Below, piece by piece: positions 51,967-61,164 of a stretch of 64,000 bases of DNA; position 1 is the first letter of the stretch, and each line of letters opens with the position of its first letter. This DNA comes from Chloroflexota bacterium. Lineage in GTDB: Bacteria > Chloroflexota > Limnocylindria > Limnocylindrales > CSP1-4. The notes under the pieces are model-generated. The model worked only from the letters and a program-made list of their open reading frames with translations. It had not been told where the DNA came from and ran no database searches. Location of the stretch: contig BPIH01000006.1 in assembly GCA_026004015.1 (NCBI GenBank), positions 1 through 64,000 of the forward strand, written 5' to 3'. A program made the translations under genes and the position numbers.

Positions 51967-52242
51967 GCCCTCATGGTGCCCGGCCCGATCGGGCCTGGCC
52001 ATGGCCACTTCGACCTACCGGCCTTGATGCATTCGACGGAGGCGACCGAGCCGGCGAAGCTACCCGTCGGTCGGTCCGGCACCGACCCCTCACGAATCCG
52101 ACGGATCGCGGCGCCGCCCGATCGGGCTAAGGCGGCCTGACCCCCGTACCATTGCCGGCCGCTCGTCGAGGCGGGATCCTGGCGTCGGGCTCGCGATGCC
52201 GCGCCACGAACCAGCGCGAGCCCGCCAGGGAGGCTTCGACGG

Positions 52243-53989
52243 GTGTCGACACGGGGCAACGAGCGCCACCACGCCGCCGCTCTCGACCGGGCCCGGTGGG
52301 CCGCCCTCGTCGCGGGGGTGACCCTCCTGGTCGGTCTTCTCGCCCTACCCGCCGCAGCGAGCTCCGGGCCGACCCGCCTCCGGGATCCCCTCGTCGAGCC
52401 ACGCTCGGCGATTCCGGGCAGCCCGATCACCCTGGCCGTGACGTACCGCAACCGCGAGGGATCGGCGCCCGACTGGGTCCGGGTCGTCGTCGGCGACGCG
52501 GTCCACGAGCTTGCCCCCCTCGGTGAGCCGCAGGATGCGGCCGACTGGAAGGCAGGCGTCCGCTTCGAGGCGGTGGTGCCGGCTCCTGCGGTCGGGACGT
52601 ACCCGGTCGTCTTCTCCGCCTTCGATTCGCGGCGCTTCTACGACCGTCTCGAGGCCGGGTTCCTGACGGTCGTCGCCCCCAGCCCGACCCCGACCGCCAC
52701 CCCGGCCCCGACGAAGACCCCGACCGCCACTCCAGCCCCGACGAAGACTCCCACGCCCGACCGCCACGCCGACCGCCACCCCGACCCCGACGAAGACCCC
52801 GACCCCGACGAAGACCCCCCTCGGCGGATCGAACACCTCCGGTCCGTCGAGCTCGAGCGGCGGGACGGGTGCGGACGACGGCTCCGGATCCTCGGGCGGC
52901 GCCTCGCCCGGTGGCTCCGGCGGTTCGGCGGGCGCTGGCTCCTCCGGCGGAGCGTCGAGCGGCTCGAGCGGCTCGGGCGGATCGGCGCCCCTCGACCCGA
53001 GCCCGGCCCCCGGCGGCATCTCGGGCGGAACCTCCGGATCGTCGGCTCCTGCGGGACCGGGCGGCACGACACGTGGCGGCACCGCATCGGGCGGGACGAC
53101 GGGCACGGACCCGGGATCGGCCATCGGCGGGGCACCCGGCGGTTCGGGGACGGTCGATCCGTCGACGGCAGCCGGCGGGTCGGATGCGCCCGGCCCGGCC
53201 GGCGGCGGGACCGAGCCGGGTGCCGAGTCAGGGGCGAGCCGAGGACCGGGCGTCGCCGGGGCGGCCGGTCGCGCCGCGAGCGTCGGAGCCCCGGGTCGAG
53301 CGCTCCTCGACGCCCTCGGTGCGGGGCACCGGATCCCCGACGAGGTCTGGGTCGCCTCGGTCTTCGTGACGACGGCCGGCGGCACGGCGATGGCGATGGC
53401 CTTCCTCCTCTTCGGCCGGCGCCGCCGCGAAGACGACGCGCCGCCCGACGGCCAGCAACCTGCCACGAGCCCGGTCGGGATGCCGCCGACCTCGGTCCTC
53501 GTCCCGGGTGCCGACGTGCCCGAGAACGAGCGCCACCTGCCGCGCTGGCGACGCCCCTCCCTCCTCGAGGCCCGCAAGACCGATCCCCTTCGGACCGAGC
53601 GGCCGACGGTCAACCTCACCTTCGCCAGCGGCGCCGTCCGACCCCTCGAGGGCCGCGAGCGGCGTCGCATCCGCTACCGACTCGTCCGTCTCCTCGACGC
53701 CCCCGACGAGGTCCGGGCCGGCGAGATCGGGATCCTCGATGAGGGCGACGAGGTTCAGCTCCTCGAGCGCTCGGGTCCCTACTGGTTCGTGCTCTCCCCC
53801 GACGGGCGTCGAGGCTGGCTCCACCGGATGGTCCTCGGCGAGGTCGTCGAGGACGGCGCCGGTCGTTCCTACCCCGGCTCCGATCCCGACGGCGGCGAGT
53901 TCGGTGGCGTCGGGACCGGCTCCGGCCGGAGCCTTCTCGACGAGATCCTCGCCCGACGCCCGCCGGCCGACACCGACCCGGGTCACTGA
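52243..53989 (+). CDS. single-pass membrane protein with secreted N-domain, Gly/Ser linker and intracellular SH3-like tail (frameshifted)
   Basis: GTG start at 52243. A signal helix (LVAGVTLLVGLLALPAAAS) is followed by a secreted beta domain of about 100 residues (PGSPITLAVTYRNREGSAPD, FSAFDSRRFYDRLEAGFLTV). A TPTATPAPTKTPT linker carries one frameshift near 52765, then a Gly/Ser/Pro-rich stretch of about 170 residues. The membrane helix VWVASVFVTTAGGTAMAMAF and FGRRRR stop-transfer follow. The last 190 residues include a bacterial SH3-like segment (AGEIGILDEGDEVQLLERSG, YWFVLSPDGRRGWLHRMVLG), presumably cytoplasmic. About 580 residues in all. An envelope-spanning structural or signalling role is inferred. 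Confidence 0.75.
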
Positions 53990-54028
53990 CCTCGTTCGGC
54001 CGACGGTCCGCCGCGAGCGTGACGGGGC

Positions 54029-55036
54029 TCACCGAGCGGGCCCGCCTCCTCGCTCTCCGCGCCGGCTCCTCCGCGCTTCCTTCCGGAAGACGAGGATGTG
54101 CTGGTGGGCGATGTTCGGGACGAAGACCCGCGGGTAGCCGTAGGGGCGGAGGCGCGTCCCGGCCTGGTACCAGATGAGGTCGCCCTTCGGGACGAGCCCA
54201 GCGGCGGCCGCCCGGGCCGCCAGGTCGGCGGCGGTGAAGACGTAGCGACCGTCCTGGTAGGCGTCGCGGACGATGACGACGGCGTAGCGCCCGGGTCGTA
54301 GGACCCGGGCGAGCTCGCCGAAGACGCAGCCCATCCGGTCGAGATAGGCGCCGTAGTCGGCGCTGTTGGCGAGGTCGGCCGGGTCGTTCGTCACCATGGC
54401 GTAGTCCGTCCGCCGGTTCGGGAAGCGGGCGGCGAGGGGGCCGCCGGCCATCGTCTGGCGAAGCTGGACGTTGTAGGGCGGGTCGGTGGCGACGAAGTCG
54501 ATGGACCCAGAGGGAAGGGTCGGGAGGAGCTCGAGAGCGTCGCCGAGCCGAAGCTCGATGCCGGATGGGTCGAAGCGCCGTGGGCCGCCGGGGTCGGCCG
54601 GGCCGAGGTCGGCCAGGAGGGGACCCTCGCCGTCACGGCTGGCGAGGGCCTCGGCGACGACGGTCTCGAAGATGCGAACCCAGCGGGGTTCGATCTCGAA
54701 GCCGATGGCCCGCCGAGGGCCGCGGGCGATGGCCGCCCCGAGGAGGGTGCCGCCGACGCCGGCGAAGGGGTCGAGGACGAGCTCGCCGGTCCGGGTGAAG
54801 AACTCGATGAGGCGGGCCATGAGTCGCGGCGGCTTGTTCGCCCCGTGGGCCCGACGCCGCTCGTGGCCGAGCTCGGACGGGTAGGCCGTCGACCAGACGG
54901 ACTTCGTGAAGTAGAGCCACTCCTCGCCGGAGAGCTCGTTGAGGGCGTTCGCCGGATGAACGGACGACCCGCCTCCCCCGTCCTCCCGAGACGAGGTCGG
55001 CGGCGTCGGTCGCGATGGCTCGTTCGTCTTCGGCAT
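54029..55036 (-). CDS. DNA methyltransferase (N4-cytosine/N6-adenine type), no partner nuclease
   Basis: 335 residues from ATG 55036 (MPKTNEPSRPTPPTSSRED). Motifs: FTKSVWSTAYPSELGHERRR and ANKPPRLMARLIEFFT, then LVLDPFAGVGGTLLGAAIAR (AdoMet-binding motif I, FxGxG), and later FVATDPPYNVQL (catalytic motif IV, DPPY). The C-terminal part has YAVVIVRDAYQDGRYVFTAA and PRVFVPNIAHQHILVFRKEA. Motif I precedes motif IV. No restriction endonuclease lies nearby, so it is an orphan, perhaps regulating transcription or repair. It is divergent from the giant LuxR-type regulator with 121 bp between starts. Confidence 0.9.
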   Translation of the reverse strand: MPKTNEPSRPTPPTSSREDGGGGSSVHPANALNELSGEEWLYFTKSVWSTAYPSELGHERRRAHGANKPPRLMARLIEFFTRTGELVLDPFAGVGGTLLGAAIARGPRRAIGFEIEPRWVRIFETVVAEALASRDGEGPLLADLGPADPGGPRRFDPSGIELRLGDALELLPTLPSGSIDFVATDPPYNVQLRQTMAGGPLAARFPNRRTDYAMVTNDPADLANSADYGAYLDRMGCVFGELARVLRPGRYAVVIVRDAYQDGRYVFTAADLAARAAAAGLVPKGDLIWYQAGTRLRPYGYPRVFVPNIAHQHILVFRKEARRSRRGERGGGPAR

Positions 55037-55145
55037 CGGGCCCCAGCCTACCCGAGCCGAAGTGCTCGGAGCGGGCGCTGGGACGACGCAGCCGCAGCTC
55101 CACCCCCAGCCTCGGCGCGTCGTCTGCCGTGCTTCCGGCGACCCG

Positions 55146-55151
55146 TACAAT
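55146..55151 (+). promoter_or_regulatory. TACAAT -10 box of the LuxR-type regulator
   Basis: TACAAT ends six bases before the ATG at 55158, the same layout as at the thiolase gene, so a leaderless message is likely. No Shine-Dalgarno sequence fits between them. Confidence 0.65.
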
Positions 55152-55157
55152 CCCGCC

Positions 55158-58100
55158 ATGGCGGTCGCCATCCCGAGCGCGCGCTTCGTGGGTCGAGAGG
55201 GGGAGTTCGTTCGGCTCGCCGAGCTCATCGACGCCGTCGCCGCCGGGACGCCGCGAACCCTCCTCCTGACCGGGGCGAGCGGGCTTGGCGCCTCCCGTTT
55301 CCTCGACGAAGCGAGCGCCCGGATCGCTCGGCTCCCGGAGCCCGCTCTCGTCCTTCGGGCGAGCGCCTCGGCGGCTCGACGCGGTTGCCCGTACGAGCCG
55401 ATCGCGATGGCCCTCTGGCCCGCCCTCCTCGGCTGTTCCGACGGCGAGCTCGAGGCCGTCGTGGGCCCCGCCGGCGAGGTCGTGGCTCGCCTCCTGCCGG
55501 GTCTCGGTCCCCGCCTCCGGAGTCGCGGCCTCGTCCCCGACCAGCCTCGCCGTCTCGAGCCCGAGCGCCGTCAGGTCCGGGTCTTCGAGGCGGTCCTCGG
55601 CGTCCTCGCCCGCCTCGGCGAGCGGCGCCCCATCCTCCTCGTCGTCGAAGACGTCCACCGCGCCGACCGGGCGACCCTCGCCGCTCTCGCCTTCCTGGCC
55701 CGGGTCTCGCGACCACGACGAGTCGGGCTGGTGGCGACCTACGAGGTCGGCGCCGTCACGGCCGAACACCCGCTCCACGAGACGCTGCGGGCGATGGCCG
55801 ACGGGCCGCTCCCGCCGACGACGGTCGAGCTGGCACCCCTCGGCCGGTCCGAGCTCGCCCAGCTCATCGAGGCCATCGAGGGCGAGCGTCCGACGGCCTC
55901 CGTCCTCCTGCTCGTCGCCGAGCGCTCGGGCGGCAATCCGCTCGTCGCCGAGGAGCTCCTCATGGCCCGACGGGAGCTCTCGACGGCCTCCTTGACGGGC
56001 TCCTTCGAGCAGCTCGTCGTGGCGAGGCTCGCTCGCCGGTCGAGCGCTTGCCGTCGGCTCCTCCAGCTCGTCGCCGCCGCCGGGCATCCGGTGACCCGCG
56101 CCGAGCTGGCGGCCATCGACGCTGTCGCCTTCGCCGACGGAGCGGCCGCCCGGCGACCGGACACGGCTCGGCGGGCCGCCGAGCGGCGGACCGCCGAGCG
56201 GCGGAGCACCCAGGGGTTGAGCCAGGAGCTCCGGGCGGCCCTCGAGGAGGCCTTCGCCTCCGGCGAGCTCGTCGAGCGGGCCGAGCTCGGCGCTACCGTC
56301 GACGTCGATGCTGCCCCGACGGGGGCTACCGCCCCGGCCGACCGTCCCCCGTCTTCCGAGGCCGCCCCGCTCCTCGACCTGCGGCACGAGCGGATCCGGC
56401 GGGCTGTCATGGCCGACCTCCTGCCCGACGTGCGGGGACGCCTCCGAGCCGCCGTCGCCGCCGCCGGCGTCGGGGGTCCGGCCCACGCGATCGGCCACTG
56501 GCGGGCGGCGAACCGGCCGCTCGAGGCCCGGGCAGCCGCGCTCCTCGCCGCTGCCGAGGCCGAGGCCGTCGACGCTCCCGCCGATGCCCTCCTCCATCTC
56601 GAAGCGGCCCTCGAGCTCGAGGGCGTCCTCGAGGGCGTCGCGGCAGCCGCCACGGCCGCGGACGCCGGCCCTGGCGTACCGCTCGCCGCCCCGCCCGCCG
56701 CGCCGCCATCCGTCGCGCCCCGGGCCTCCCCGGTGGCCCCGGGCTCCCCGGCGGCGGCCTCCGTGGCCCCGGCGTCGCCGCCGACGGCGGTCCCCGACGA
56801 GGACCCGGTCGAGCTCCGCTTCCGGGCTGCCGAAGCAGCCCTCGCGGCCGGCCAGCCGCTGCGGGCGGTCGCCTACGCCGAAGCCGGTCTCCACCACCCC
56901 CGGGCCCCGACCGAACGGCGCCAGGCTGGGATCCTCCACGACCGGCTGGGACGGTACCGCCGGGCTGCCGGCGACTACGAGGGCGCCGATGCGGCCCTCC
57001 GCCGCGCCGTGGAGCTCGTGCCCGCCGGACCGTCCGTCGAGCGAGCCCGTGCCCTCGCCGGGCTCGCCCAGCACAAGATGCTCGACGGCACCTTCTCCGA
57101 GGCCCGCCGTCTCGCCGGACTCGCCATCCAGGTCGCCCGGTCCGTCGGCGCCGCCGCCCGGTCCGAGGAGATCCACGCCTCGACGACCCTCGCCGTCGCC
57201 GAAGGCTGGGGCGACCGTCCCGACACCGGGCTCGCCCTCCTGGCCGAGACCCGACGCCTGGCGACCGACGCCGGCGACGTCGACGCCCTCTTCCGGACGT
57301 ACGCCAACGAGACGACGATCCTCGACCTCCTCGGTGAGCGCGAGCGGGCCATCGAGGTCGCCCTGACCGGGATCGAGGTGATGCGGACCCTCGGGGTCGA
57401 GGCGACGTACGGCAACTTCCTCCGCGGCAACGCCGCCGACAGCCTCTTCGCCCTCGGCCGCTGGGGCGAGGCCCGGCGCCTCTCGGAGACGGCCCTCGAG
57501 TGGAGCCCCGCCGGCGTCAGCTTCCTCATCGCGGCCATCAACCTGGCCATCGTCGAGGTCGAGACGAACGCCGGCGAGGCCGCCGGTCGGCTCCTCGGCC
57601 GGCTCCTCCTCGAACTCGAAACAGTGCCCGACTCCCAGTACGCCGTGCCGGTTTACCAGGCGGCCGCCTCGTACGCCCTCTGGCGCGAAGATCCCCTCGA
57701 CGCGGCCCGGGCCGTCGAGCGGGGTTGGGATCGGGTCCGCGGTACCGAGGACTGGGCCCTGGCAGCTCGGATGGCAGCGACGGCCCTCGAGGTCGAGGCC
57801 GAGCTCGGCGCCGCGGCCCGCCAGCGGCGCGACCTGGCCGGGCTCGCCGCTGCGCGGGAGTGGGCAGGCTCGATCCTGCGGGAGGCGACGGCGATGGTCG
57901 AACGATCGGGGGTGCCGGCTTCCCTCGGCTCCCGCCGGGAGGCCGACCTCTGGCTGGCGACGGCCCGTGCCTACCGGACTCGCCTCGAGGGGCGCGACGA
58001 GCCCTCCGTCTGGGACGCCCTGGCCCGGGGCTGGCAGAGCGTCGGGCGGCGGTACGAGGCGGCTCGGGCTCGGTGGCGCCAGGCCGAGGCGATCCTCGCC

Positions 58101-58718
58101 CCGGGCGGCGACGTCCGACCGGTGCGGACCGACGTCCGGCCCCTCCGGCGGGCAGCCCGGCCGGCCCTGCTGGAAGCGGCTACGGTGGCGGCCGAGCTCG
58201 GGGCGAGGCCGCTCCTCCGAGCGATCAACGCCCTCGCCGAGCGGGCCCTCATCCCGCTGCCGGACGCGGTCCGCCTCGGGGCCGCCAGGCCGGCGGCGGC
58301 CGCAGCGCCGGTGGTGGCCGGCGACGGCACGCGGGCGACCGAACGGCGAGCCGCGACACGGATCGCCGGCGCCGCGGGTGGCCCCGGGCCCGGCCGCGGC
58401 GGGCGGCTCGTGCCGGTGGGACCGGGTCCCCGGGACGGGTCCGGCACGGCGGCGGCCCCGCCGGAAGGGTCGACGGCGAGTCGGCTCGTCGGCGAGGAGC
58501 GGCCGCCGGCGGATCCCTTCGGTCTCAGCCCCCGGGAACGCGAGGTCCTCGCCCTCATCGCCGAAGGTCGGACGAACCGGGAGATCGGCGAGGCCCTCTT
58601 CATCAGCGACAAGACGGTCGGGGTCCACGTCGGGAACATCCTCGCCAAGCTCGGGGTCTCGGGGCGGGTGGAGGCGGCGACGGTCGCCGTTCGGCTCGGC
58701 CTGACGGATTCGGCCTAG
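55158..58718 (+). CDS. large LuxR-family transcriptional regulator with AAA-type domain
   Basis: 1186 residues, intact. The N-terminal ATPase-like domain begins FVGREGEFVRLAELIDAVAA. Its P-loop reads TLLLTGASGLGASRFLDEAS, where the usual Lys is replaced by Ala; Walker B is ILLVVEDVHRADRATLAALA. The middle 700 residues are helical repeats (TPR-like: LAGLAQHKMLDGTFSEARRL, ALFRTYANETTILDLLGERE). The C-terminus has a LuxR HTH: LSPREREVLALIAEGRTNRE, IGEALFISDKTVGVHVGNIL. This is a LAL/MalT-type regulator that binds an inducer and activates target operons. Two Ala/Pro-rich linkers (about 505-545 and 1040-1110) look disordered. Confidence 0.9.
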   Translation: MAVAIPSARFVGREGEFVRLAELIDAVAAGTPRTLLLTGASGLGASRFLDEASARIARLPEPALVLRASASAARRGCPYEPIAMALWPALLGCSDGELEAVVGPAGEVVARLLPGLGPRLRSRGLVPDQPRRLEPERRQVRVFEAVLGVLARLGERRPILLVVEDVHRADRATLAALAFLARVSRPRRVGLVATYEVGAVTAEHPLHETLRAMADGPLPPTTVELAPLGRSELAQLIEAIEGERPTASVLLLVAERSGGNPLVAEELLMARRELSTASLTGSFEQLVVARLARRSSACRRLLQLVAAAGHPVTRAELAAIDAVAFADGAAARRPDTARRAAERRTAERRSTQGLSQELRAALEEAFASGELVERAELGATVDVDAAPTGATAPADRPPSSEAAPLLDLRHERIRRAVMADLLPDVRGRLRAAVAAAGVGGPAHAIGHWRAANRPLEARAAALLAAAEAEAVDAPADALLHLEAALELEGVLEGVAAAATAADAGPGVPLAAPPAAPPSVAPRASPVAPGSPAAASVAPASPPTAVPDEDPVELRFRAAEAALAAGQPLRAVAYAEAGLHHPRAPTERRQAGILHDRLGRYRRAAGDYEGADAALRRAVELVPAGPSVERARALAGLAQHKMLDGTFSEARRLAGLAIQVARSVGAAARSEEIHASTTLAVAEGWGDRPDTGLALLAETRRLATDAGDVDALFRTYANETTILDLLGERERAIEVALTGIEVMRTLGVEATYGNFLRGNAADSLFALGRWGEARRLSETALEWSPAGVSFLIAAINLAIVEVETNAGEAAGRLLGRLLLELETVPDSQYAVPVYQAAASYALWREDPLDAARAVERGWDRVRGTEDWALAARMAATALEVEAELGAAARQRRDLAGLAAAREWAGSILREATAMVERSGVPASLGSRREADLWLATARAYRTRLEGRDEPSVWDALARGWQSVGRRYEAARARWRQAEAILAPGGDVRPVRTDVRPLRRAARPALLEAATVAAELGARPLLRAINALAERALIPLPDAVRLGAARPAAAAAPVVAGDGTRATERRAATRIAGAAGGPGPGRGGRLVPVGPGPRDGSGTAAAPPEGSTASRLVGEERPPADPFGLSPREREVLALIAEGRTNREIGEALFISDKTVGVHVGNILAKLGVSGRVEAATVAVRLGLTDSA

Positions 58719-58907
58719 CCCAGACGCTGGCTGCTCTCGGGCAGGGCGAGACGACGGCACGCTCCCGTCGGCGCCGCGCCCCGACCCACGTCGCTGGGCT
58801 CGCCGGCCGGCTCGGCGACCCGAATTCCCAGCTCGGGGTAGGATCTCGGCATTCACCCCGAGCGGCCCGTCCCGCCGCACTGTCCCACCAGGAGACGTCC
58901 GTCAGAG

Positions 58908-59426
58908 ATGGATCTTCGCGCGCCTTCGATGACGCCCCGCTTCGCGGCGGCCTCCCTCCTCGTCCTCTCCCTCGTCGCCGTTGCCGCCTGTGCCGGCGAG
59001 CGTCCCGGCTGGACATACGCTCCGGCGCCGTCGCCGACACCGACCCCGGCCGCCTCGCCCTCCCCGGCCTCGCCGGCCCCGGCCTCGCCCGGCGCCTCAC
59101 CCTCCGCTCCGGCCGCCTCGCCCGGGGCCTCGGCCCCGGCCGGGGTCGTCCTCGAGATCAGCGCCCAGAACATCGCCTTCGATGTGACCGAGCTCCGGGC
59201 CCCGGCGAACACCCCCTTCCAGATCCGCTTCACGAACAACGACGCCGGCATCCCCCACAACGTCGCCATCCACGAGGGGAGCCCGACCGGACCCGAGATC
59301 TGGCGGGGCGAGATCTTCAACGGCGTCGAGACCCGGGTCTACGACGTCCCCGCCCTGCCGGCCGGGACGTACGGCTTCATCTGCACCGTCCACCCGAACA
59401 TGACGGGCACCCTCATCGTCGAGTAG
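58908..59426 (+). CDS. cupredoxin-domain lipoprotein (plastocyanin-like)
   Basis: 172 residues. FAAASLLVLSLVAVAACAGE is a lipoprotein signal. A Pro/Ser/Ala linker of about 50 residues follows. The blue-copper domain reads LEISAQNIAFDVTELRAPAN, FTNNDAGIPHNVAIHEGS with the first His ligand, and GTYGFICTVHPNMTGTLIV, where Cys, His and Met complete a type 1 site (the order C-x-x-H-x-x-M). It is likely a membrane-attached electron carrier on the outer face. A TAGGAT near 58845 may be the -10 box. Confidence 0.92.
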   Translation: MDLRAPSMTPRFAAASLLVLSLVAVAACAGERPGWTYAPAPSPTPTPAASPSPASPAPASPGASPSAPAASPGASAPAGVVLEISAQNIAFDVTELRAPANTPFQIRFTNNDAGIPHNVAIHEGSPTGPEIWRGEIFNGVETRVYDVPALPAGTYGFICTVHPNMTGTLIVE

Positions 59427-59658
59427 GGCCGCCTCTGGACCCGACCCACCGCCCGACCCACCACCCGACCCGCGCCTCCCCGCGCCGCGGTCCGCCCCTG
59501 CCTCGGCGGTCGACCCCAGCCCTCGAGGGCTACGATAGGAAGCGCCGGGCGCTGTTCGTCGTCCGGCTGCCCGCCGCGCTTCTCCCTCGGGTCCGGCAGC
59601 CACCGGTGGCCACCGGCGCCCGAAACGCAGCCGTCATGAGGGCCACGAGCCGGAACCG

Positions 59659-60402
59659 ATGACCGACGTCCTGCCGTACCGAGACGCCTACGCTCGTTCC
59701 GTGGAGGCCCGCGTCCGCGGAGTGGCCATGGGCGACGGCGGAGTGGCCCTCGTCGCCCTCGACCGGACCGTCTTCTACCCGGGCGGAGGTGGCCAGCCGG
59801 CGGACGCCGGAACGCTCCTCCGGCGCATCGACGGCCGACGCTGGCGGGTTCGGACCGCTCGTCGCTCCGGCGGCGAGGTCCTCCACGAGCTCGAACCGGA
59901 CGCGGAGCCACCGCGGGAGGGCGACCTCGTCGTCGCCGACCTCGACTGGGTCCGTCGATACCTCCTCATGCGGACCCACACCGCCCTCCACGCCCTCTGC
60001 GGCGTCGTCTGGCGCGACTATGGGGCTCTCGTCACCGGCGGCAACATGGAGCCCGGCGCGGGGCGGATGGACTTCGAGTTCGAGCGACTGTCGGGCGACC
60101 TCGTCGAGGAGATCGAGGCGAAGGTGAACGAGGAGCTCGCCCGCGGGCGGGAGGTCCGGGTGAACGTCCTGCCCCGGGAGGTCGCCTTCTCGATCCCCGA
60201 TCTCATCCGGACGAAGGTGAACCTCCTGCCGGAAGGGATCACCGAGGTCCGGACCATCGAGATCGTCGGCCTCGATCTCCAGGCCGACGGCGGGACCCAC
60301 GTCGCCAACACCCGGGAGGTGGGTCGCATTCGGGTGACCGGCTACGAGTCGAAGGGCCGCATCAACAAGCGGATCCGGATCGCCCTGGCCGAGCACGAGT
60401 AG
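59659..60402 (+). CDS. alaX: alanyl-tRNA editing protein AlaX
   Basis: 247 residues, intact. It resembles the editing domain of alanyl-tRNA synthetase and should deacylate Ser- or Gly-tRNA(Ala). It has VALDRTVFYPGGGGQPADAG, then the Zn-binding helix LLMRTHTALHALCGVVWRDY (His-x3-His), and LDLQADGGTHVANTREVGRI with a further His. The form with an N-terminal beta-barrel (AlaX-M type) fits this length. It is encoded alone, 232 bp after the cupredoxin gene. Confidence 0.92.
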   Translation: MTDVLPYRDAYARSVEARVRGVAMGDGGVALVALDRTVFYPGGGGQPADAGTLLRRIDGRRWRVRTARRSGGEVLHELEPDAEPPREGDLVVADLDWVRRYLLMRTHTALHALCGVVWRDYGALVTGGNMEPGAGRMDFEFERLSGDLVEEIEAKVNEELARGREVRVNVLPREVAFSIPDLIRTKVNLLPEGITEVRTIEIVGLDLQADGGTHVANTREVGRIRVTGYESKGRINKRIRIALAEHE

Positions 60403-60480
60403 CCCGACCCGCCGTCGTTCCGCGCCCGGCGGTCGCCGCTCCCGGATTACATCATCAGGGCGAAGCGATATCATGCAGCC

Positions 60481-60723
60481 GTGGAACGGACGCAGATCAC
60501 CCTCACGACCGAACAGGCCCGGCTGCTCCGCAGGCTCGCTCGTCGGCGTCGGACGTCCATGGCCGCCCTCATCCGGGCCGCCATCGATCGCGTCTACGGC
60601 GGCGAACCGACCCGGGATGAGGCCTGGGACCGGGCGCTCCGCGCCATCGGCGGGTTCCGCTCCGGGCACCGCGACGTGAGCGAGGAGCACGATGCCTACC
60701 TCGCCGACGCCTTTCGGGGGTGA
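60481..60723 (+). CDS. ribbon-helix-helix antitoxin-like protein
   Basis: 80 residues from a GTG at 60481. TATCAT at 60469-60474 ends six bases earlier, so the start is probably leaderless. RTQITLTTEQARLLRRLARR is the RHH strand and first helix, RTSMAALIRAAIDRVY the second helix. The tail FRSGHRDVSEEHDAYLADAF would bind the toxin. It overlaps the PIN gene, as in VapBC modules. Confidence 0.88.
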   Translation: MERTQITLTTEQARLLRRLARRRRTSMAALIRAAIDRVYGGEPTRDEAWDRALRAIGGFRSGHRDVSEEHDAYLADAFRG

Positions 60724-61112
60724 CCGTCTTCGTCGACACGTCGGCCCTCTACGCGCTCCTCGACGAGGATGACGCGAACCACGCCGCGGCTGCCGACCGA
60801 CTGCGCGGCCTCCGCTCCGACGACTTGGTCACGCACACGTTCGTCGTCGTCGAAACCCTCGCGCTCCTCGGACGACGGCTGCCATGGGCGGCCACCGGCA
60901 GGTTCGTGGACGTTCTGCTGCCGCTCATCGACGTGCAGCCGGTGACCGCCGCCCTCTACGAGGCGGCGCTCGCCGAGTACGTTGCGGCATCGTCAGCCCG
61001 GGTCAGCTTCGTCGACGAGACGAGCTTCATGTTCATGCGGATGTGGGGCGTGCGGCGAGCCTTCGCCTACGACCGCGATTTCGCGGCGCGAGGGTTCGAG
61101 CTCGTGAGCTGA
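60720..61112 (+). CDS. vapC: PIN-domain toxin (VapC-like)
   Basis: 130 residues from a GTG at 60720 (VTVFVDTSALYALLDEDDAN). The four acidic residues of the PIN nuclease site are visible: Asp in FVDTSA, Glu in VVVETLALL, Asp in VSFVDETSF and Asp in FAYDRDFA. VapC toxins cut tRNA or rRNA, and the upstream RHH protein is the expected antitoxin that also represses the operon. It overlaps the antitoxin stop (GGGGTGA). Confidence 0.9.
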   Translation: MTVFVDTSALYALLDEDDANHAAAADRLRGLRSDDLVTHTFVVVETLALLGRRLPWAATGRFVDVLLPLIDVQPVTAALYEAALAEYVAASSARVSFVDETSFMFMRMWGVRRAFAYDRDFAARGFELVS

Positions 61113-61164
61113 CTGAGCGGGGCTGCCCGGCTCGCTCCCGGGGAACCGGCTGGTACGATCCTCG

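Noticed and set aside
54633-58880. A 1415-codon open frame on the minus strand opposite the LuxR-type gene
   Set aside because: High-GC antisense artefact: low-complexity Gly/Arg/Asp composition and no recognisable domain, while the plus strand codes a complete regulator.
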